DNA of 64,000 nt from positions 186,001 to 250,000 of the forward strand of contig JAHREW010000003.1 in the NCBI GenBank assembly GCA_020883125.1, given 5' to 3'. Origin of the DNA: Microcoleus sp. CAWBG506 (lineage in GTDB: Bacteria; Cyanobacteriota; Cyanobacteriia; Cyanobacteriales; Microcoleaceae). The notes beneath the pieces were generated by a model, which did no database searches, was not told the DNA's origin, and saw only the letters and a list, made by a program, of their open reading frames with translations. A program made the translations under genes and the position numbers. This document shows, piece by piece, positions 8,869 to 17,762 of this stretch (position 1 is its first letter; each line of letters opens with the position of its first letter).

Positions 8869-9107
8869 AGTAGGTTCCAATCACTCTCATCCAAGTCTAC
8901 CATGAAATCAGCTACAGACCCAAATTTAACATTGCCCTCAGCATACTCTTGACGAACTTCTGCCACTTCCTTCGGTAATTCATTTCCTCGCTCTTGTCGC
9001 AGACGATTCTGAAGAATATCTAGAAGCATGGCTCGATCTTCTAATGATAAAACTTCTACAGCTTCAAGAGCTTGCTGGAATTGAGATGTCTGTGTCGTTT
9101 TACTCAT
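8865..9107 (-). CDS. Antitoxin-like small protein
   Basis: An 80-residue acidic, helical protein. The pattern ALEAVEVLSLEDRAMLLDIL, then EVAEVRQEYAEGNV, then FGSVADFMVDLD, matches a family of short cyanobacterial proteins normally placed just before a RelE/ParE-type toxin gene. The partner here is instead the unrecognised 68-residue gene coupled to it by an ATGA overlap. The upstream XRE gene ends only nine bases before this start, so all of 8662-9449 may be one transcript. Confidence 0.6.
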   Translation of the reverse strand: MSKTTQTSQFQQALEAVEVLSLEDRAMLLDILQNRLRQERGNELPKEVAEVRQEYAEGNVKFGSVADFMVDLDESDWNLL

Positions 9108-9116
9108 ATTTTATTT

Positions 9117-9449
9117 TTAGCTACTTAGAATCACGTTGGGAGAAGCAATCACCAGCGCAACATCCTCGCGTGTTGCTCCGATTGCTAACAAAGTTCTTAC
9201 CATCAAATCAAGAGAAACAGACGGATCGCCAGCTTCAATTTTAGCTACCCGTGACTGACTTGACTTAATTTTCTTAGCTAAACTCTCTTGAGAAAGGTTT
9301 TGACTGATCCGAAGCTGCTTCAAGCGTTTACTCAGAGACAGCTTCATCTCAATAAAAGCAACTTCTTCAGTCGAAAGTTCCAGAAACTCGGCGGCATCTC
9401 CCACGCGCCAACCTGCTGCTTCTAAACGTTGACGTTTAACGGCATCCAT
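9117..9449 (-). CDS. XRE-family helix-turn-helix protein, HigA-like antitoxin
   Basis: A 110-residue protein with a clear XRE/Cro helix-turn-helix at about residues 40-95 (LKQLRISQNLSQESLAKKI, then SSQSRVAKIEAGDPSVSLD). GAGGT lies about ten bases upstream of the ATG. This is the fold of the antitoxin in HigBA-type modules, where it neutralises the toxin and represses the operon. The matching toxin-like gene is 280 bases upstream on the same strand (9729-10085), an unusual gap filled by a MITE. Confidence 0.8.
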   Translation of the reverse strand: MDAVKRQRLEAAGWRVGDAAEFLELSTEEVAFIEMKLSLSKRLKQLRISQNLSQESLAKKIKSSQSRVAKIEAGDPSVSLDLMVRTLLAIGATREDVALVIASPNVILSS

Positions 9450-9583
9450 TGTAAATTTTACCTCATTTAATTATGTGAATTGGATAGAAATCGGCTAACA
9501 GAAACACAAACCCGTCATTTCAGCTAGGGGACTATTCCCAGAAACCCAGTTGCGCCACAAAGAGTACAAGTCCTGCAAAATTG

Positions 9584-9719
9584 AATACGGTTCAGTTAAC
9601 AGTATTTGTTTCCCGATATCCCCTCGCATCCCCTCTTAAGAAGGGGAACGAAAGAGAATACTCTTGTTCCCCCCTTTTTTTAGGGGGCTAGGAGGGATCA
9701 GTCTTAACTAAACCGTATT
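9584..9719. mobile_element. MITE-like element inserted between toxin and antitoxin genes
   Basis: The left end AATACGGTTCAGTTAA (9584-9599) and right end TTAACTAAACCGTATT (9704-9719) form terminal inverted repeats matching at 15 of 16 bases. The 136-base element has no coding frame. It contains an internal hairpin-prone stretch rich in C and G runs (CCCCTCTTAAGAAGGGG). No obvious target-site duplication is visible. Confidence 0.7.
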
Positions 9720-9728
9720 GCTGAAAAA

Positions 9729-10085
9729 TTAAGTTCCTCCTGATATTTTATCGTACAATCTCAGTCGTCTCTGACAATTTTCCATTACGGGCTTAGGCGT
9801 TTTCTGGGTATTTTTTTTAAACACATCTGCGATGACAATAGCATCGAAGTCTATTCGGTAAATAATTCGCCACTGTTTATCGGCTTTACTATCACCGATC
9901 CGCAATTCGTGGCAGTGAGGGCCGATGCTTGGCATAGGTCGAGAAACAGGCATCGCTAAAATTTCTCCATTTTGTAACCTCCTTAATAATATCCCTGCCT
10001 CAATTCGTGCTGAGGTTGAAAAAGGGGGAGTTTTTACTTCAATACTCAACCAAACAACATTTTTATTCTCGCCTTGGGATTCCAT
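9729..10085 (-). CDS. Gp49/HigB-like RelE-ParE family toxin
   Basis: A 118-residue protein with the phage Gp49-like (PF05973-type) signature. It shows ARIEAGILLRRLQNGE, MPSIGPHCHELRIGD, KQWRIIYRIDFDAIVIADVF and the diagnostic KKNTQKTPKPVM. These toxins are ribosome-dependent mRNA interferases in the HigB branch and are normally followed within a few bases by an XRE antitoxin. Here the antitoxin candidate (9117-9449) lies downstream on the same strand but is separated by a MITE. The toxin reading frame looks full length. Confidence 0.78.
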   Translation of the reverse strand: MESQGENKNVVWLSIEVKTPPFSTSARIEAGILLRRLQNGEILAMPVSRPMPSIGPHCHELRIGDSKADKQWRIIYRIDFDAIVIADVFKKNTQKTPKPVMENCQRRLRLYDKISGGT

Positions 10086-10274
10086 AAGTTAACCACTGTA
10101 TAGTCATATAGTTTCGATTTAGAGTTATGTCATATCTGACATAATTATAGCAAAACATAACTAAAAGTGGTGTAAGGCACCAAAGATTGCAGAATTTATT
10201 CTCAATTCGTAACGTGAGGAGACTGGTGCGCACGTTTCAGCGCCTTGATTCTGAATCCAAACTCCGAAAAGTAA

Positions 10275-10341
10275 GTAGGGTGCGTCAGCTATTTAGTAAT
10301 CATGTAATAAACAAAATTTGATGAGGGCTGACGCACCCTAC
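10275..10341. repeat. 67-bp inverted-repeat element, copy 1
   Basis: Perfect 15-bp ends GTAGGGTGCGTCAGC and GCTGACGCACCCTAC flank an AT-rich centre. The same element, in the same orientation and with one base changed in the centre, lies at 10892-10958. Identity extends a few bases into both flanks. Such non-coding repeats are typical of cyanobacterial intergenic DNA. Confidence 0.8.
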
Positions 10342-10373
10342 AAATTAATACTGAGTTGGTCTTCGGGTACTGT

Positions 10374-10565
10374 CTACTTAGCTGCTTCGACTGGTTCATA
10401 AACAATTGTATTGTCTTGGTCGGGTAAAGGTTTTATATGTTGTATACTTCCGAAGACAAAAATTAGTGGTATTCCTTCAGGGAAGGCGCGACAAGTTGGA
10501 ATCTCGTCTACAAGCACGCCGTAAAAAAGGTGACGACAGCTAAGGCATCCATTATATTCAGGCAT
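10374..10565 (-). CDS. Small cysteine-motif protein, paralogue 1
   Basis: A 63-residue protein starting MPEYNGCLSCRH, with GAGG ten bases before this ATG; a start at 10586 is also possible. It has CxxC-x-H near the N-terminus, then CRAFPEGIPLIFVFGSIQH. The three cysteines plus histidines could bind zinc. The family is a small uncharacterised group that I cannot name. It is paralogous along its whole length to the neighbour at 10673-10864. Confidence 0.6.
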   Translation of the reverse strand: MPEYNGCLSCRHLFYGVLVDEIPTCRAFPEGIPLIFVFGSIQHIKPLPDQDNTIVYEPVEAAK

Positions 10566-10672
10566 TTGATTAATCCTCAACAACAATACGATCTATAAAT
10601 TAATCTAAACTTTTACAGATCGTATCATTTTTTACGTTTTTAGCGTCTGGCTCTGCCCAGCCAATTTTATTT

Positions 10673-10864
10673 TTACTCTTCCATTTTGTCTGTTGTACTT
10701 TTTTTAATTGCCTCATAAACAATTTTATTTTTTTGCTTGGGTAATTTTTTAGTATGTTGAATTTCCCCTGATAGTATTATCATAGGTATTCCTTCAGGAA
10801 AGGCACTGCAATCTAGCTCACCTAAATAATGCCGACAACCACGACACCCTTGATATTCGCTCAT
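10673..10864 (-). CDS. Small cysteine-motif protein, paralogue 2
   Basis: A 63-residue protein (MSEYQGCRGCRHYLGELD, then CSAFPEGIPMIILSGEIQH), equal in length to its paralogue at 10374-10565 when started at the aligned ATG. An upstream ATG at 10879 would add five residues. CxxC-x-H and a third Cys before AFPEGIP are kept. The pair sits between two direct copies of a 67-bp repeat, as if carried as a unit. Function unknown. Confidence 0.6.
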   Translation of the reverse strand: MSEYQGCRGCRHYLGELDCSAFPEGIPMIILSGEIQHTKKLPKQKNKIVYEAIKKSTTDKMEE

Positions 10865-10891
10865 TTGATTTTTATTCATTGGATCCAGTAA

Positions 10892-10958
10892 GTAGGGTGC
10901 GTCAGCTATTTGGTAATCATGTAATAAACAAAATTTGATGAGGGCTGACGCACCCTAC
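10892..10958. repeat. 67-bp inverted-repeat element, copy 2
   Basis: Same 15-bp inverted ends as the copy at 10275-10341 and nearly identical in the centre. Its right flank (CAAATTAATACT) runs straight into the sdhA stop codon at 10962-10964. Confidence 0.8.
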
Positions 10959-10961
10959 AAA

Positions 10962-12689
10962 TTAATACTTCCTCTCCTGCGGCTCAAACATCGTAATCGC
11001 CACCGGCATATAAGCCAAATCTATCCCCGCAGGCGAATAATAAGCCAGCGTATGCTTCAAGAAATTGCCATCATCGCGATGTGGAAAATCTTCCCGCCAA
11101 TGAGCTCCCCGACTTTCATGGCGATTTAAAGCAGAAGTTAAAATCATTCTCCCCACAATTATCAAACTCCGCAACTCCAAAGCTTCCACAATTTCCGTAT
11201 TCCACAACGTGCCTTTATCGTCCAAGTAAACTTCCTGATATTGTCGCTCCAATTCCTCCAATTTCGTCAAACCTTCCTGCATCGATTCGGCGCTGCGAAA
11301 TACGCCGCAATACTCAGTCATCGTATCTTGATACTGCTGCCGGATTTGATTGATGCGGTATTTACCGGGACGCTCTACAAGTGCCTGAATTTGGTCTTTT
11401 GCTTCCTTGATATATAACTGTTCGTCTACAGATGGAAGCTTGCGATTTTGCACGAATTGTGCTATGGTTGCGCCAGTCACTTTGCCGTAAACTACGCATT
11501 CCAACAGCGAGTTACTGCCCAAACGGTTAGCACCATGAACTGACACGCAAGCTGCTTCGCCCGCTGCAAAGAAACCGTCTACCAAACCATCAGCACTGCT
11601 GCGAACTTGCCCGCTGACATTAGTCGGAATTCCCCCCATTGAATAGTGCACTGTCGGACGCACGGGCATCGGCTGATCTACAGCATCAATTCCTAGCAAA
11701 CGGTGCGCTTCTTCCCAAGCAAACGGAATTTTGCTCATGATTTTTTCCCGTCCCATGTGCCGCAAATCCATGTAAATAAACGGGCCGCCAGCACTACCAT
11801 CCACATTGATTCCTCGGCCTGCACGAATTTCTAAGGAGATGGCCCTAGATGTAATATCTCTAGGGGCTAATTCCATCCGCGAGGGGGCATAATTCGCCAT
11901 AAAGCGTTCCCCTTCGGAATTAATCAAATAAGCCCCTTCGCCCCGCACAGCTTCCGAAATCAACACTCCCACGGGATACAAACCAGTCGGGTGAAATTGC
12001 ACGAATTCCATATCTTCTAAGGGCAATCCCGCCATAGCAGTCATTGCCAAACCGTCTCCAGTCGAGGCGTAATCGTTCGAGGTCGTGTTGTAAACCCGGC
12101 CGTAACCCCCTGTAGCGAACATCACCGCCTTAGCGCGCACGACCTCAATTTGACCGTCTACAAGGCGGTACATAACTACGCCCTTGGCTTGGCCTTCTTC
12201 CAAAATTAGGCGGGTGACGTACCATTCCTGATAGATGTGAACTCCGTAGCGGCGGAGATTGTTGACTAATTCGTGGAGGATGGCGTGACCGGTTTTGTCG
12301 GCGGCGTAACAGGTGCGGTTGTGGGAGTGTCCGCCGAAGGCGCGCTGGGCTATTCTGCCATCTGGGAGGCGAGAGAAGAGGACTCCCATGTGTTCTAAAT
12401 CGATGACTACACCGGGGGCTTCGCGGGTGAGAATTTCGACGGCATCTTGGTCGGCTAAATAGTCGGAACCTTTTACTGTGTCGAAGGCGTGGGCTTTCCA
12501 ACTGTCTTCTGGATCGACGTTTTGCAGGCTGGATGCCATGCCGCCTTGGGCTGCGACGGAGTGCGATCGAATCGGGTGAGTTTTGGCAACTACAGCTACC
12601 TTTAAACTGGGGTCAGTGCGGGCTATTTCCACCGCGGCGCGGCAACCTGCTAAACCGCCGCCCACAATGATTACGTCGTGTTCTAGCAT
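10962..12689 (-). CDS. sdhA: Succinate dehydrogenase / fumarate reductase flavoprotein subunit
   Basis: A 575-residue flavoprotein from the chosen ATG at 12689 ([15 protein letters not shown]). The frame stays open 63 bases upstream but those residues do not fit the family. The N-terminal GGGLAG is the FAD dinucleotide-binding motif. HSVAAQGG contains the His that carries covalent [29 protein letters not shown] and [13 protein letters not shown] blocks are substrate and FAD site signatures. The enzyme oxidises succinate to fumarate and feeds the plastoquinone pool at the thylakoid membrane. The iron-sulfur subunit is not adjacent, as is usual in cyanobacteria. The stop codon lies four bases beyond a MITE-like repeat. 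Confidence 0.93.
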   Translation of the reverse strand: MLEHDVIIVGGGLAGCRAAVEIARTDPSLKVAVVAKTHPIRSHSVAAQGGMASSLQNVDPEDSWKAHAFDTVKGSDYLADQDAVEILTREAPGVVIDLEHMGVLFSRLPDGRIAQRAFGGHSHNRTCYAADKTGHAILHELVNNLRRYGVHIYQEWYVTRLILEEGQAKGVVMYRLVDGQIEVVRAKAVMFATGGYGRVYNTTSNDYASTGDGLAMTAMAGLPLEDMEFVQFHPTGLYPVGVLISEAVRGEGAYLINSEGERFMANYAPSRMELAPRDITSRAISLEIRAGRGINVDGSAGGPFIYMDLRHMGREKIMSKIPFAWEEAHRLLGIDAVDQPMPVRPTVHYSMGGIPTNVSGQVRSSADGLVDGFFAAGEAACVSVHGANRLGSNSLLECVVYGKVTGATIAQFVQNRKLPSVDEQLYIKEAKDQIQALVERPGKYRINQIRQQYQDTMTEYCGVFRSAESMQEGLTKLEELERQYQEVYLDDKGTLWNTEIVEALELRSLIIVGRMILTSALNRHESRGAHWREDFPHRDDGNFLKHTLAYYSPAGIDLAYMPVAITMFEPQERKY

Positions 12690-12820
12690 TTTTTGAGTAA
12701 TGTTGAGTGTTCTGCTGTATATGTAATTCTGATGCACAAAAAAAATCCTCACGCAAAGGTAAGGAAGTTTTTAACTTTTGATTTTTAACTTTATTGAAAA
12801 TTAAAAATCTGCGATCGGGA

Positions 12821-13135
12821 TTAGCCCACTGCCCCAGCAGGTTTTTGGCCTGGTAAATTGGCGCTAGCGGATGGTTTGGATTCGGTAGCGGGTTCTACGG
12901 CTGTGACTTCGATGTGATTTAGCAAAGTTGTCACAAACGCAAACAGCAGGAAGGGTAGAGACAGGACTAAGATCAATCCGACGGTGGCTAAGGCGTAGAT
13001 TTGACGGGCGCTACTCCACAAGGCGAGGGCGGAGGCTAGACTCATAAAGATCACAATCAGCCAAATAACGATTTGACCGTAAATGTCGCCGAAGGTCAGC
13101 GTGCATCTAAGGCGATAGTTATGCAAGTTATTCAT
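12821..13135 (-). CDS. Two-helix membrane protein, unknown function
   Basis: A 104-residue protein with two hydrophobic segments, about residues 21-42 (QIVIWLIVIFMSLASALAL) and 47-75 (IYALATVGLILVLSLPFLLF). A short polar tail is rich in Pro, Ala and Ser. It resembles small conserved cyanobacterial membrane proteins, but I cannot name the family. It lies upstream of sdhA on the same strand, 131 bases away. A role as an sdhA membrane anchor is possible only by position, and the usual haem-ligand pattern is not seen. Confidence 0.6.
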   Translation of the reverse strand: MNNLHNYRLRCTLTFGDIYGQIVIWLIVIFMSLASALALWSSARQIYALATVGLILVLSLPFLLFAFVTTLLNHIEVTAVEPATESKPSASANLPGQKPAGAVG

Positions 13136-13374
13136 TTTGGGCCTGGCGAGGTTGCTATTAGGACTTGCGCGAAAATACTTTAAATTTCTTAGTTTAGTCA
13201 GCCTAACTTGGTTTAACGCTGGTTTTAAACATTTTTATAGAAGTCGCAACAACACTTATAGATTCTTAGTTTGGGAAAAATCTACTTTATGACCGATCGC
13301 CAATTTGGTAAAGAAATGTTAAGTTATATGAAGATGAAATTAACTTTCAGAGGGTCCCACCCGTCTTTTTGCCT

Positions 13375-14097
13375 ATGTCGCCCGATCGCACTTTGCTGAT
13401 TTCACGCTCTTTCCTAGCCACTCTGGGAACGCGGATGTTCTTACACCGGGAGGATCGCATCCCGCAAGAGAGTCCCGTACTGGTGATTAGCAATCACCGT
13501 AGTTTTTTAGATCCAGTGCTGTTGACGGCGGCTTTGGGTCGATCGATCCGGTTTGCTTGTCATCATTACATGGGACAAGTTCCGGTGGTTCGGGAATTGG
13601 TAACATCTTTCGGCGCTTTTCCCTTGAAGAAACCGGAACACCGACAGCAGCATTTTTTCGATCAGGCGACGGCCTTGCTGCAAAATAGGGAGATGGTGGG
13701 AGTGTTTCCAGAGGGGGCGGAACCGATGGTAAATTTTACGCAACCGCAGACTGTGGGGAAGTTTCAGCGGGGATTTGCTCATTTGGCTTTGCGGGCGTCT
13801 GTGCCGGATTTGGCGGTTTTGCCGATCGCAATTAGTTCTTTTGAGGAACAGTCGGTGCGATCGGGCTTACCGCTAAAATTATTGAGTTTGTTCGATCCTT
13901 CCGAACCGTTGTTCGATCGCCCTGGATGGCATCCTGTGATAGTCTACAAGCGAGTTAATGTCTTTGTTGGCCGTCCGTATTGGATTACGCGCGATCGACA
14001 ACAGCAATATCGAGGGAAACAAGCTAAAGCAGTTGTTACTGAACTAACAGAACATTGTCATGGGGAAATTGCACAATTACTTAAAGCTAGTTATTAG
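13375..14097 (+). CDS. plsC: 1-acyl-sn-glycerol-3-phosphate acyltransferase family protein
   Basis: A 240-residue acyltransferase. Motif I is SNHRSFLDP (H-x4-D, the catalytic pair) near residue 42. Motif III is VGVFPEGAEP. The gene start is the ATG at 13375 (MSPDRTLLISRS); TTG two codons earlier is less likely. The family acylates lysophosphatidate to phosphatidate in membrane lipid synthesis, although several PlsC-like paralogues in cyanobacteria have unknown acceptors. A hydrolase gene follows on the same strand about 100 bases on. Confidence 0.82.
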   Translation: MSPDRTLLISRSFLATLGTRMFLHREDRIPQESPVLVISNHRSFLDPVLLTAALGRSIRFACHHYMGQVPVVRELVTSFGAFPLKKPEHRQQHFFDQATALLQNREMVGVFPEGAEPMVNFTQPQTVGKFQRGFAHLALRASVPDLAVLPIAISSFEEQSVRSGLPLKLLSLFDPSEPLFDRPGWHPVIVYKRVNVFVGRPYWITRDRQQQYRGKQAKAVVTELTEHCHGEIAQLLKASY

Positions 14098-14201
14098 TTA
14101 TTTGTTATTGGTTATTTGTTCTTAGTTATTTATGAGTAATTATCAATAACCAAGAACTAATTGCTGATCGACCTTTGCCCTTTACTGAATCAAGTTTAAT
14201 T

Positions 14202-15005
14202 ATGCCAATTTTTAGTAATAAAGTTCGTTTTATAACGCCCAAACCTCCTAATTCAGATCTACCTTTATTCGTATTTCTGCCTGGTATGGATGGTAGTGGT
14301 TTGCTGCTGCGCTCGCAAATTCCTAAATTAGCTCAGGATTTCGATATTCGCTGCTTGACTTTGCCCGTTGACGATAAAGTTTGTTGGGATGTACTCGTCA
14401 GTGAAACAATCGCCTTAATTGCAGCAGAAAAGGCTACCAATAATCAGAGGCTTGTTTATCTTTGTGGCGAGTCCTTTGGGGGATGTTTGGCAATGAAAAT
14501 TGTTTTAGAGGCTCCTGAATTGTGCGATCGCCTAATTTTAGTCAATCCAGCTTCTTCATTCCGACAGCAGCCTTGGGTGCAGTGGGGTTCTTACCTGACT
14601 CAGTGGCTACCGGCAAGTTTTTATCCGCTTTCTGTGGTGGGTTTATTGCCGATGTTAGCGTCCTTGGGCCGGATTGGGCAGCCGGAACGTCTCGCTTTGC
14701 TAGAGGCGATGCAGGCGGTACCTCAAAGCACTTCTGTGTGGAGATTGGCTTTGGTGCGATCGTTTAATGTTGACGAAAATCAGTTGCGCGGCATCAAACA
14801 GCCGACGTTAGTAATTGCTAGTGGTAGCGATCGGCTTCTGCCTTCGGTAGCAGAAGCGAAGCTTTTAGTCAAGGTAATTCCCAATGCTGAAATGCTGATG
14901 CTGGCTAAAAGCGGTCATGCTTGCTTGTTAGAAACTGATGTTGACCTTCATCAAATTATGCAAACTCAGAATTTATTAAATAGGTCATTAGTTATCAGTA
15001 ATTAA
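14202..15005 (+). CDS. Alpha/beta-hydrolase family protein
   Basis: A 267-residue protein from the ATG at 14202 (MPIFSNKVRF). The features are LFVFLPGMDGSG (oxyanion-hole region), the nucleophile elbow YLCGESFGGCLAMKI (G-x-S-x-G with Ser in GESFGG), TLVIASGSDRLLPS (acid residue) and MLAKSGHACLLE (catalytic His). The triad is therefore visible. Substrate is unknown. Neighbouring plsC hints at lipid metabolism, but this is weak. Confidence 0.8.
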   Translation: MPIFSNKVRFITPKPPNSDLPLFVFLPGMDGSGLLLRSQIPKLAQDFDIRCLTLPVDDKVCWDVLVSETIALIAAEKATNNQRLVYLCGESFGGCLAMKIVLEAPELCDRLILVNPASSFRQQPWVQWGSYLTQWLPASFYPLSVVGLLPMLASLGRIGQPERLALLEAMQAVPQSTSVWRLALVRSFNVDENQLRGIKQPTLVIASGSDRLLPSVAEAKLLVKVIPNAEMLMLAKSGHACLLETDVDLHQIMQTQNLLNRSLVISN

Positions 15006-15069
15006 TGATTGATAATCATCAATAACAATCCACAAAAAATCAACAAAAAATCATTGCTAAAGTCTCATC

Positions 15070-15693
15070 ATGCTAAATCTCAATCTTCCCGAACAAAGAC
15101 GAAAACTTTACATTGAAATTGCACTGCGTAGATGTCGTCCCGGTAGTGGCAGCAGTCAAGATTTTCTGAATAAAATAACTTGGAATCATCCCGTGACCAA
15201 CATTAAAATGGTCATTCAAAAAACCCTTTTTGTAGTAGTAGGAGGGATTGCTACTCGGCTCTATATGCCTGAAAGAATGACAGATAAACTTGAGATTTTA
15301 GTATTGACTCAAGATGCTACTAATCTTTATCGAGAATTAGAGGAAGCTGGTAGCAGGAGAACGGGAGAACTCAGCATTGGTGGCAGCACTTGGGAATTGC
15401 CTGATGGTACTTATTTGGATGTAATTGAATCAAGAGATTCTTGGGTAAAAGAGGCAATTAGAAATCCAAATAAAGCCCCGGATGGATTACCAATTATCGG
15501 ATTACCTTATCTGGTTTTGATGAAGCTAAAAGCTAGTCGTGGTATAGATATAGGGGATTTAACGCGGATGTTGGGAGGGGCTGACGAAACTGCTTTGCGG
15601 TTGGTAAGAAGGGCTGTAAAAGATTTCCTGCCTGATGCTGTGGAAGATTTAGAAAGTTTAATTGTTTTGGGAAAGCTAGAAAGGAGTGAGTAA
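15070..15693 (+). CDS. Nucleotidyltransferase-fold protein, probably degenerate
   Basis: A 207-residue protein. FVVVGGIATRLYMPERMTDKLEILVL resembles the N-terminal GG-x-A...TDDID block of MNT-fold nucleotidyltransferases (as in AbiEii or HepT partners). The paired catalytic Asp residues are replaced by KLE, so metal catalysis looks lost. The middle (LPIIGLPYLVLMKLKASRGI and DIGDLTRMLGGADE) also fits proteins of this fold that bind a partner. It might be an antitoxin-like or inactive relic. No partner gene is adjacent. Confidence 0.55.
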   Translation: MLNLNLPEQRRKLYIEIALRRCRPGSGSSQDFLNKITWNHPVTNIKMVIQKTLFVVVGGIATRLYMPERMTDKLEILVLTQDATNLYRELEEAGSRRTGELSIGGSTWELPDGTYLDVIESRDSWVKEAIRNPNKAPDGLPIIGLPYLVLMKLKASRGIDIGDLTRMLGGADETALRLVRRAVKDFLPDAVEDLESLIVLGKLERSE

Positions 15694-15819
15694 TTAAGAA
15701 TAAATCGTTTGGTTTATACCAAATTTGGGTTTCCCAACCCCTTGATTTTTTAATCGGCTTTTGTCGATTTTGTTTGTATATAAGCGGTTTCAATTGCGCC
15801 CGTCATAACGGGGATAGCT

Positions 15820-15941
15820 AATATCAAATCCGTTGACATCGGAAGTATTATTTCTCTCTTCTCTTTCTCTGTGTCCTCTGTGTTCTCTGTGGTTTAATCA
15901 TTCCCATACAACCGGAATTGATATAACCCGGATTTGATATT
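15820..15941. mobile_element. MITE-like element with 13-bp inverted ends
   Basis: AATATCAAATCCG at 15820-15832 and its perfect complement at 15929-15941 bound a 122-bp non-coding stretch. Its interior (CTGTGTCCTCTGTGTTCTC, then GGTTTAATCATTCC, then CAACCGGAATTGATAT) is related to the elements at 56333-56436 and 58573-58675. It lies in the 340-base gap between two convergent genes. Confidence 0.65.
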
Positions 15942-16033
15942 ATAAATTCTTACTCCCACGGAACTACCCCGCAGGGGGTAAGTTCCGATAACAATTAACA
16001 ACCAGCTACCAAGCAATAACCAATAACTAATGA

Positions 16034-16573
16034 CTAATTAAGATTTAGCCATTTTTGAGCATTAAGCCGCTGAACTACACCAAAAACCATTAAGTCTAGG
16101 GTAATCTTGCGCTCGTCAATCAAAAAAGGTTCAAGAGTGCTAGTTTTTGTGTTATTTTCAGCGCAAGAAAAAGCTCTTTGACTTTGAATATTTTCTTTAG
16201 GAAAATACAAGTTAAATTGGCGCTGACCTGATTGGAATTTGCCCACTACTTGCCAGCAATCGCCGGCGGAACTCATGCCAGCAACTGGGATTTTTTGCTT
16301 AGCAAAAGTGACGTCTAAATCCTCAACGCCCTGCTTAGTTAAAGCAGTTTGCAAAGCAGGCAAATAGTCTTGTTGAATAAATTCTGCGAACGGCTTGTCT
16401 TCAACAGCAGGAGCTTTTTCCTTTTTAGCTTTAGCTGGGGGCTTATCGCCGTCAGCTAAAGCAGCAGGCTTTTTAGGAGCCGGCTGAGGCTTGTCAGTGC
16501 TGGGAGTGTTTTCAGCAGAAAGACTAGGAATTTCGGCTTCGCCTGCTGCTGGATTTGTCGGTTCTTCTGCCAT
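16034..16573 (-). CDS. DUF2996 family protein
   Basis: A 179-residue protein. Residues 1-60 are a low-complexity Pro/Ala/Lys-rich segment. From about residue 60 the conserved DUF2996 domain follows (FAEFIQQDYLPALQTALTKQ, CWQVVGKFQSGQRQFNLYFP, ERKITLDLMVFGVVQRLNAQ). The family is found in cyanobacteria and plastid-bearing plants and has no firm function to my knowledge. AGGAAG lies just upstream of the ATG. Downstream and upstream DNA is filled with short repeats. Confidence 0.82.
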   Translation of the reverse strand: MAEEPTNPAAGEAEIPSLSAENTPSTDKPQPAPKKPAALADGDKPPAKAKKEKAPAVEDKPFAEFIQQDYLPALQTALTKQGVEDLDVTFAKQKIPVAGMSSAGDCWQVVGKFQSGQRQFNLYFPKENIQSQRAFSCAENNTKTSTLEPFLIDERKITLDLMVFGVVQRLNAQKWLNLN

Positions 16574-16604
16574 TGGTGCTTCCTGTAAAAAAGTGATGAG
16601 TAGA

Positions 16605-16735
16605 GGAGTCAGGAGTCAGTAGTCAGTAGTTATTTGTTGGTTGTTAGTTTTAGTTGTTGTTTCTAATAACCAATAACTAATAACCAATAACTAATGACCG
16701 ATGACTACTGACTAATGACTGAGGACTATGATTAT
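16605..16735. repeat. Short degenerate tandem repeats
   Basis: The stretch is built of short imperfect units: AGTCAGT near 16612-16628, and AATAACCAATAACT-like units near 16663-16695. Similar AACCAATAAC units lie at 14100-14160 and 15995-16030. They are non-coding and probably slip-generated. Confidence 0.5.
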
Positions 16736-16736
16736 T

Positions 16737-17624
16737 CTAAATCTCAGCGACAGCTCTTTCAATCAAACGGCGGGCCAAAGTTTGAACGCCTGTGTGTTCA
16801 TAGTAGTTGGTGCTCATGTCAAGGAATGCCCCTACATAGTCCACCTTATCAGCAGAAATTTCCACAAAGTTTTGCAAGTGGCCCATCACGTTTTGGGGAG
16901 TCAAACCGCGATCGCTCACAAAAGAGCTCATCCAGCCAGAAACCGAGCTAAAGCTGTCCCCAATAAAGCCTAACTGGCCTGCTGGGTTGCCACCAGGAAT
17001 CATACTCCTGATCGACTGAAACGACGGATTCTCTTGCAAATCGCTAGGAGAAAGCCTCCCAATCCAAGACTGAGTTGCCATGATAAAATCTGGGCCCAGA
17101 GGAATCAAGCCATCAAAACAAACCAAAGCAGCCATCCGCATCAGGGATTCGCCGCCGTAGTCGCCCAAAGCGCCAGCAAAATCACCGATGCTGTCGCCGG
17201 GAATGCCGTTGATTTGGCAAAAAGCTAGTAACTCAACGACTAACTTCAAAGAAAGGTCGATGGTTTGAGCCTTTTCCGGCTTGGGAGTGAGGTAGCCCAG
17301 CATGGACAAAAACGGCACATTTTGAGAGACTTTGTTAGCCATTGCTGCTGCACCCAAGGCACTACCTGCGCTGTCGATCGTTTGATATAACCAGAGAGCA
17401 CGTTGATAGCCTTCAGATTTATCGTTGTAGAGATAGATCGCCCGATCGCCAATTTGCTGGATCAGTTCTTCATCTGTTTCGCCTGTTACCGTGCGAATGG
17501 TATTTTCAAAACCAATTAAATTGTTCCACTCACCGGGTACAACAAAGTCAAGGGCTCTGAGAGCTTTGACAGTCATGTTGTCTTTAGGAAGTTGATCCAC
17601 TAATTCAAAGATAGATTTGCTCAC
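16737..17624 (-). CDS. Conserved cyanobacterial protein of unknown function
   Basis: A 295-residue protein with a GTG start at 17624 supported by AAGGAG six bases upstream. It is mostly helical with Gly-rich loops (GFIGDSFSSVSGWMSSFVSD, FAGALGDYGGESLMRM). I see no signal peptide, transmembrane segment or catalytic motif. It looks like a conserved cyanobacterial family, but I cannot assign it a role. It is flanked by repeats downstream and by a lipoprotein gene 139 bases downstream in coordinate terms, on the same strand. Confidence 0.72.
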   Translation of the reverse strand: MSKSIFELVDQLPKDNMTVKALRALDFVVPGEWNNLIGFENTIRTVTGETDEELIQQIGDRAIYLYNDKSEGYQRALWLYQTIDSAGSALGAAAMANKVSQNVPFLSMLGYLTPKPEKAQTIDLSLKLVVELLAFCQINGIPGDSIGDFAGALGDYGGESLMRMAALVCFDGLIPLGPDFIMATQSWIGRLSPSDLQENPSFQSIRSMIPGGNPAGQLGFIGDSFSSVSGWMSSFVSDRGLTPQNVMGHLQNFVEISADKVDYVGAFLDMSTNYYEHTGVQTLARRLIERAVAEI

Positions 17625-17762
17625 AAAAAACTCCTTCTAGTTGATTAACAGGACTCAAAAGTATTTCTTTTGGCAGATTGCACCAGTCTTAAAGTTCTGG
17701 TAATGATTTGATGCCAATAGAGTCAGACTCAAGTTAAAGCTGGACGATGAGCATAGGTATGG

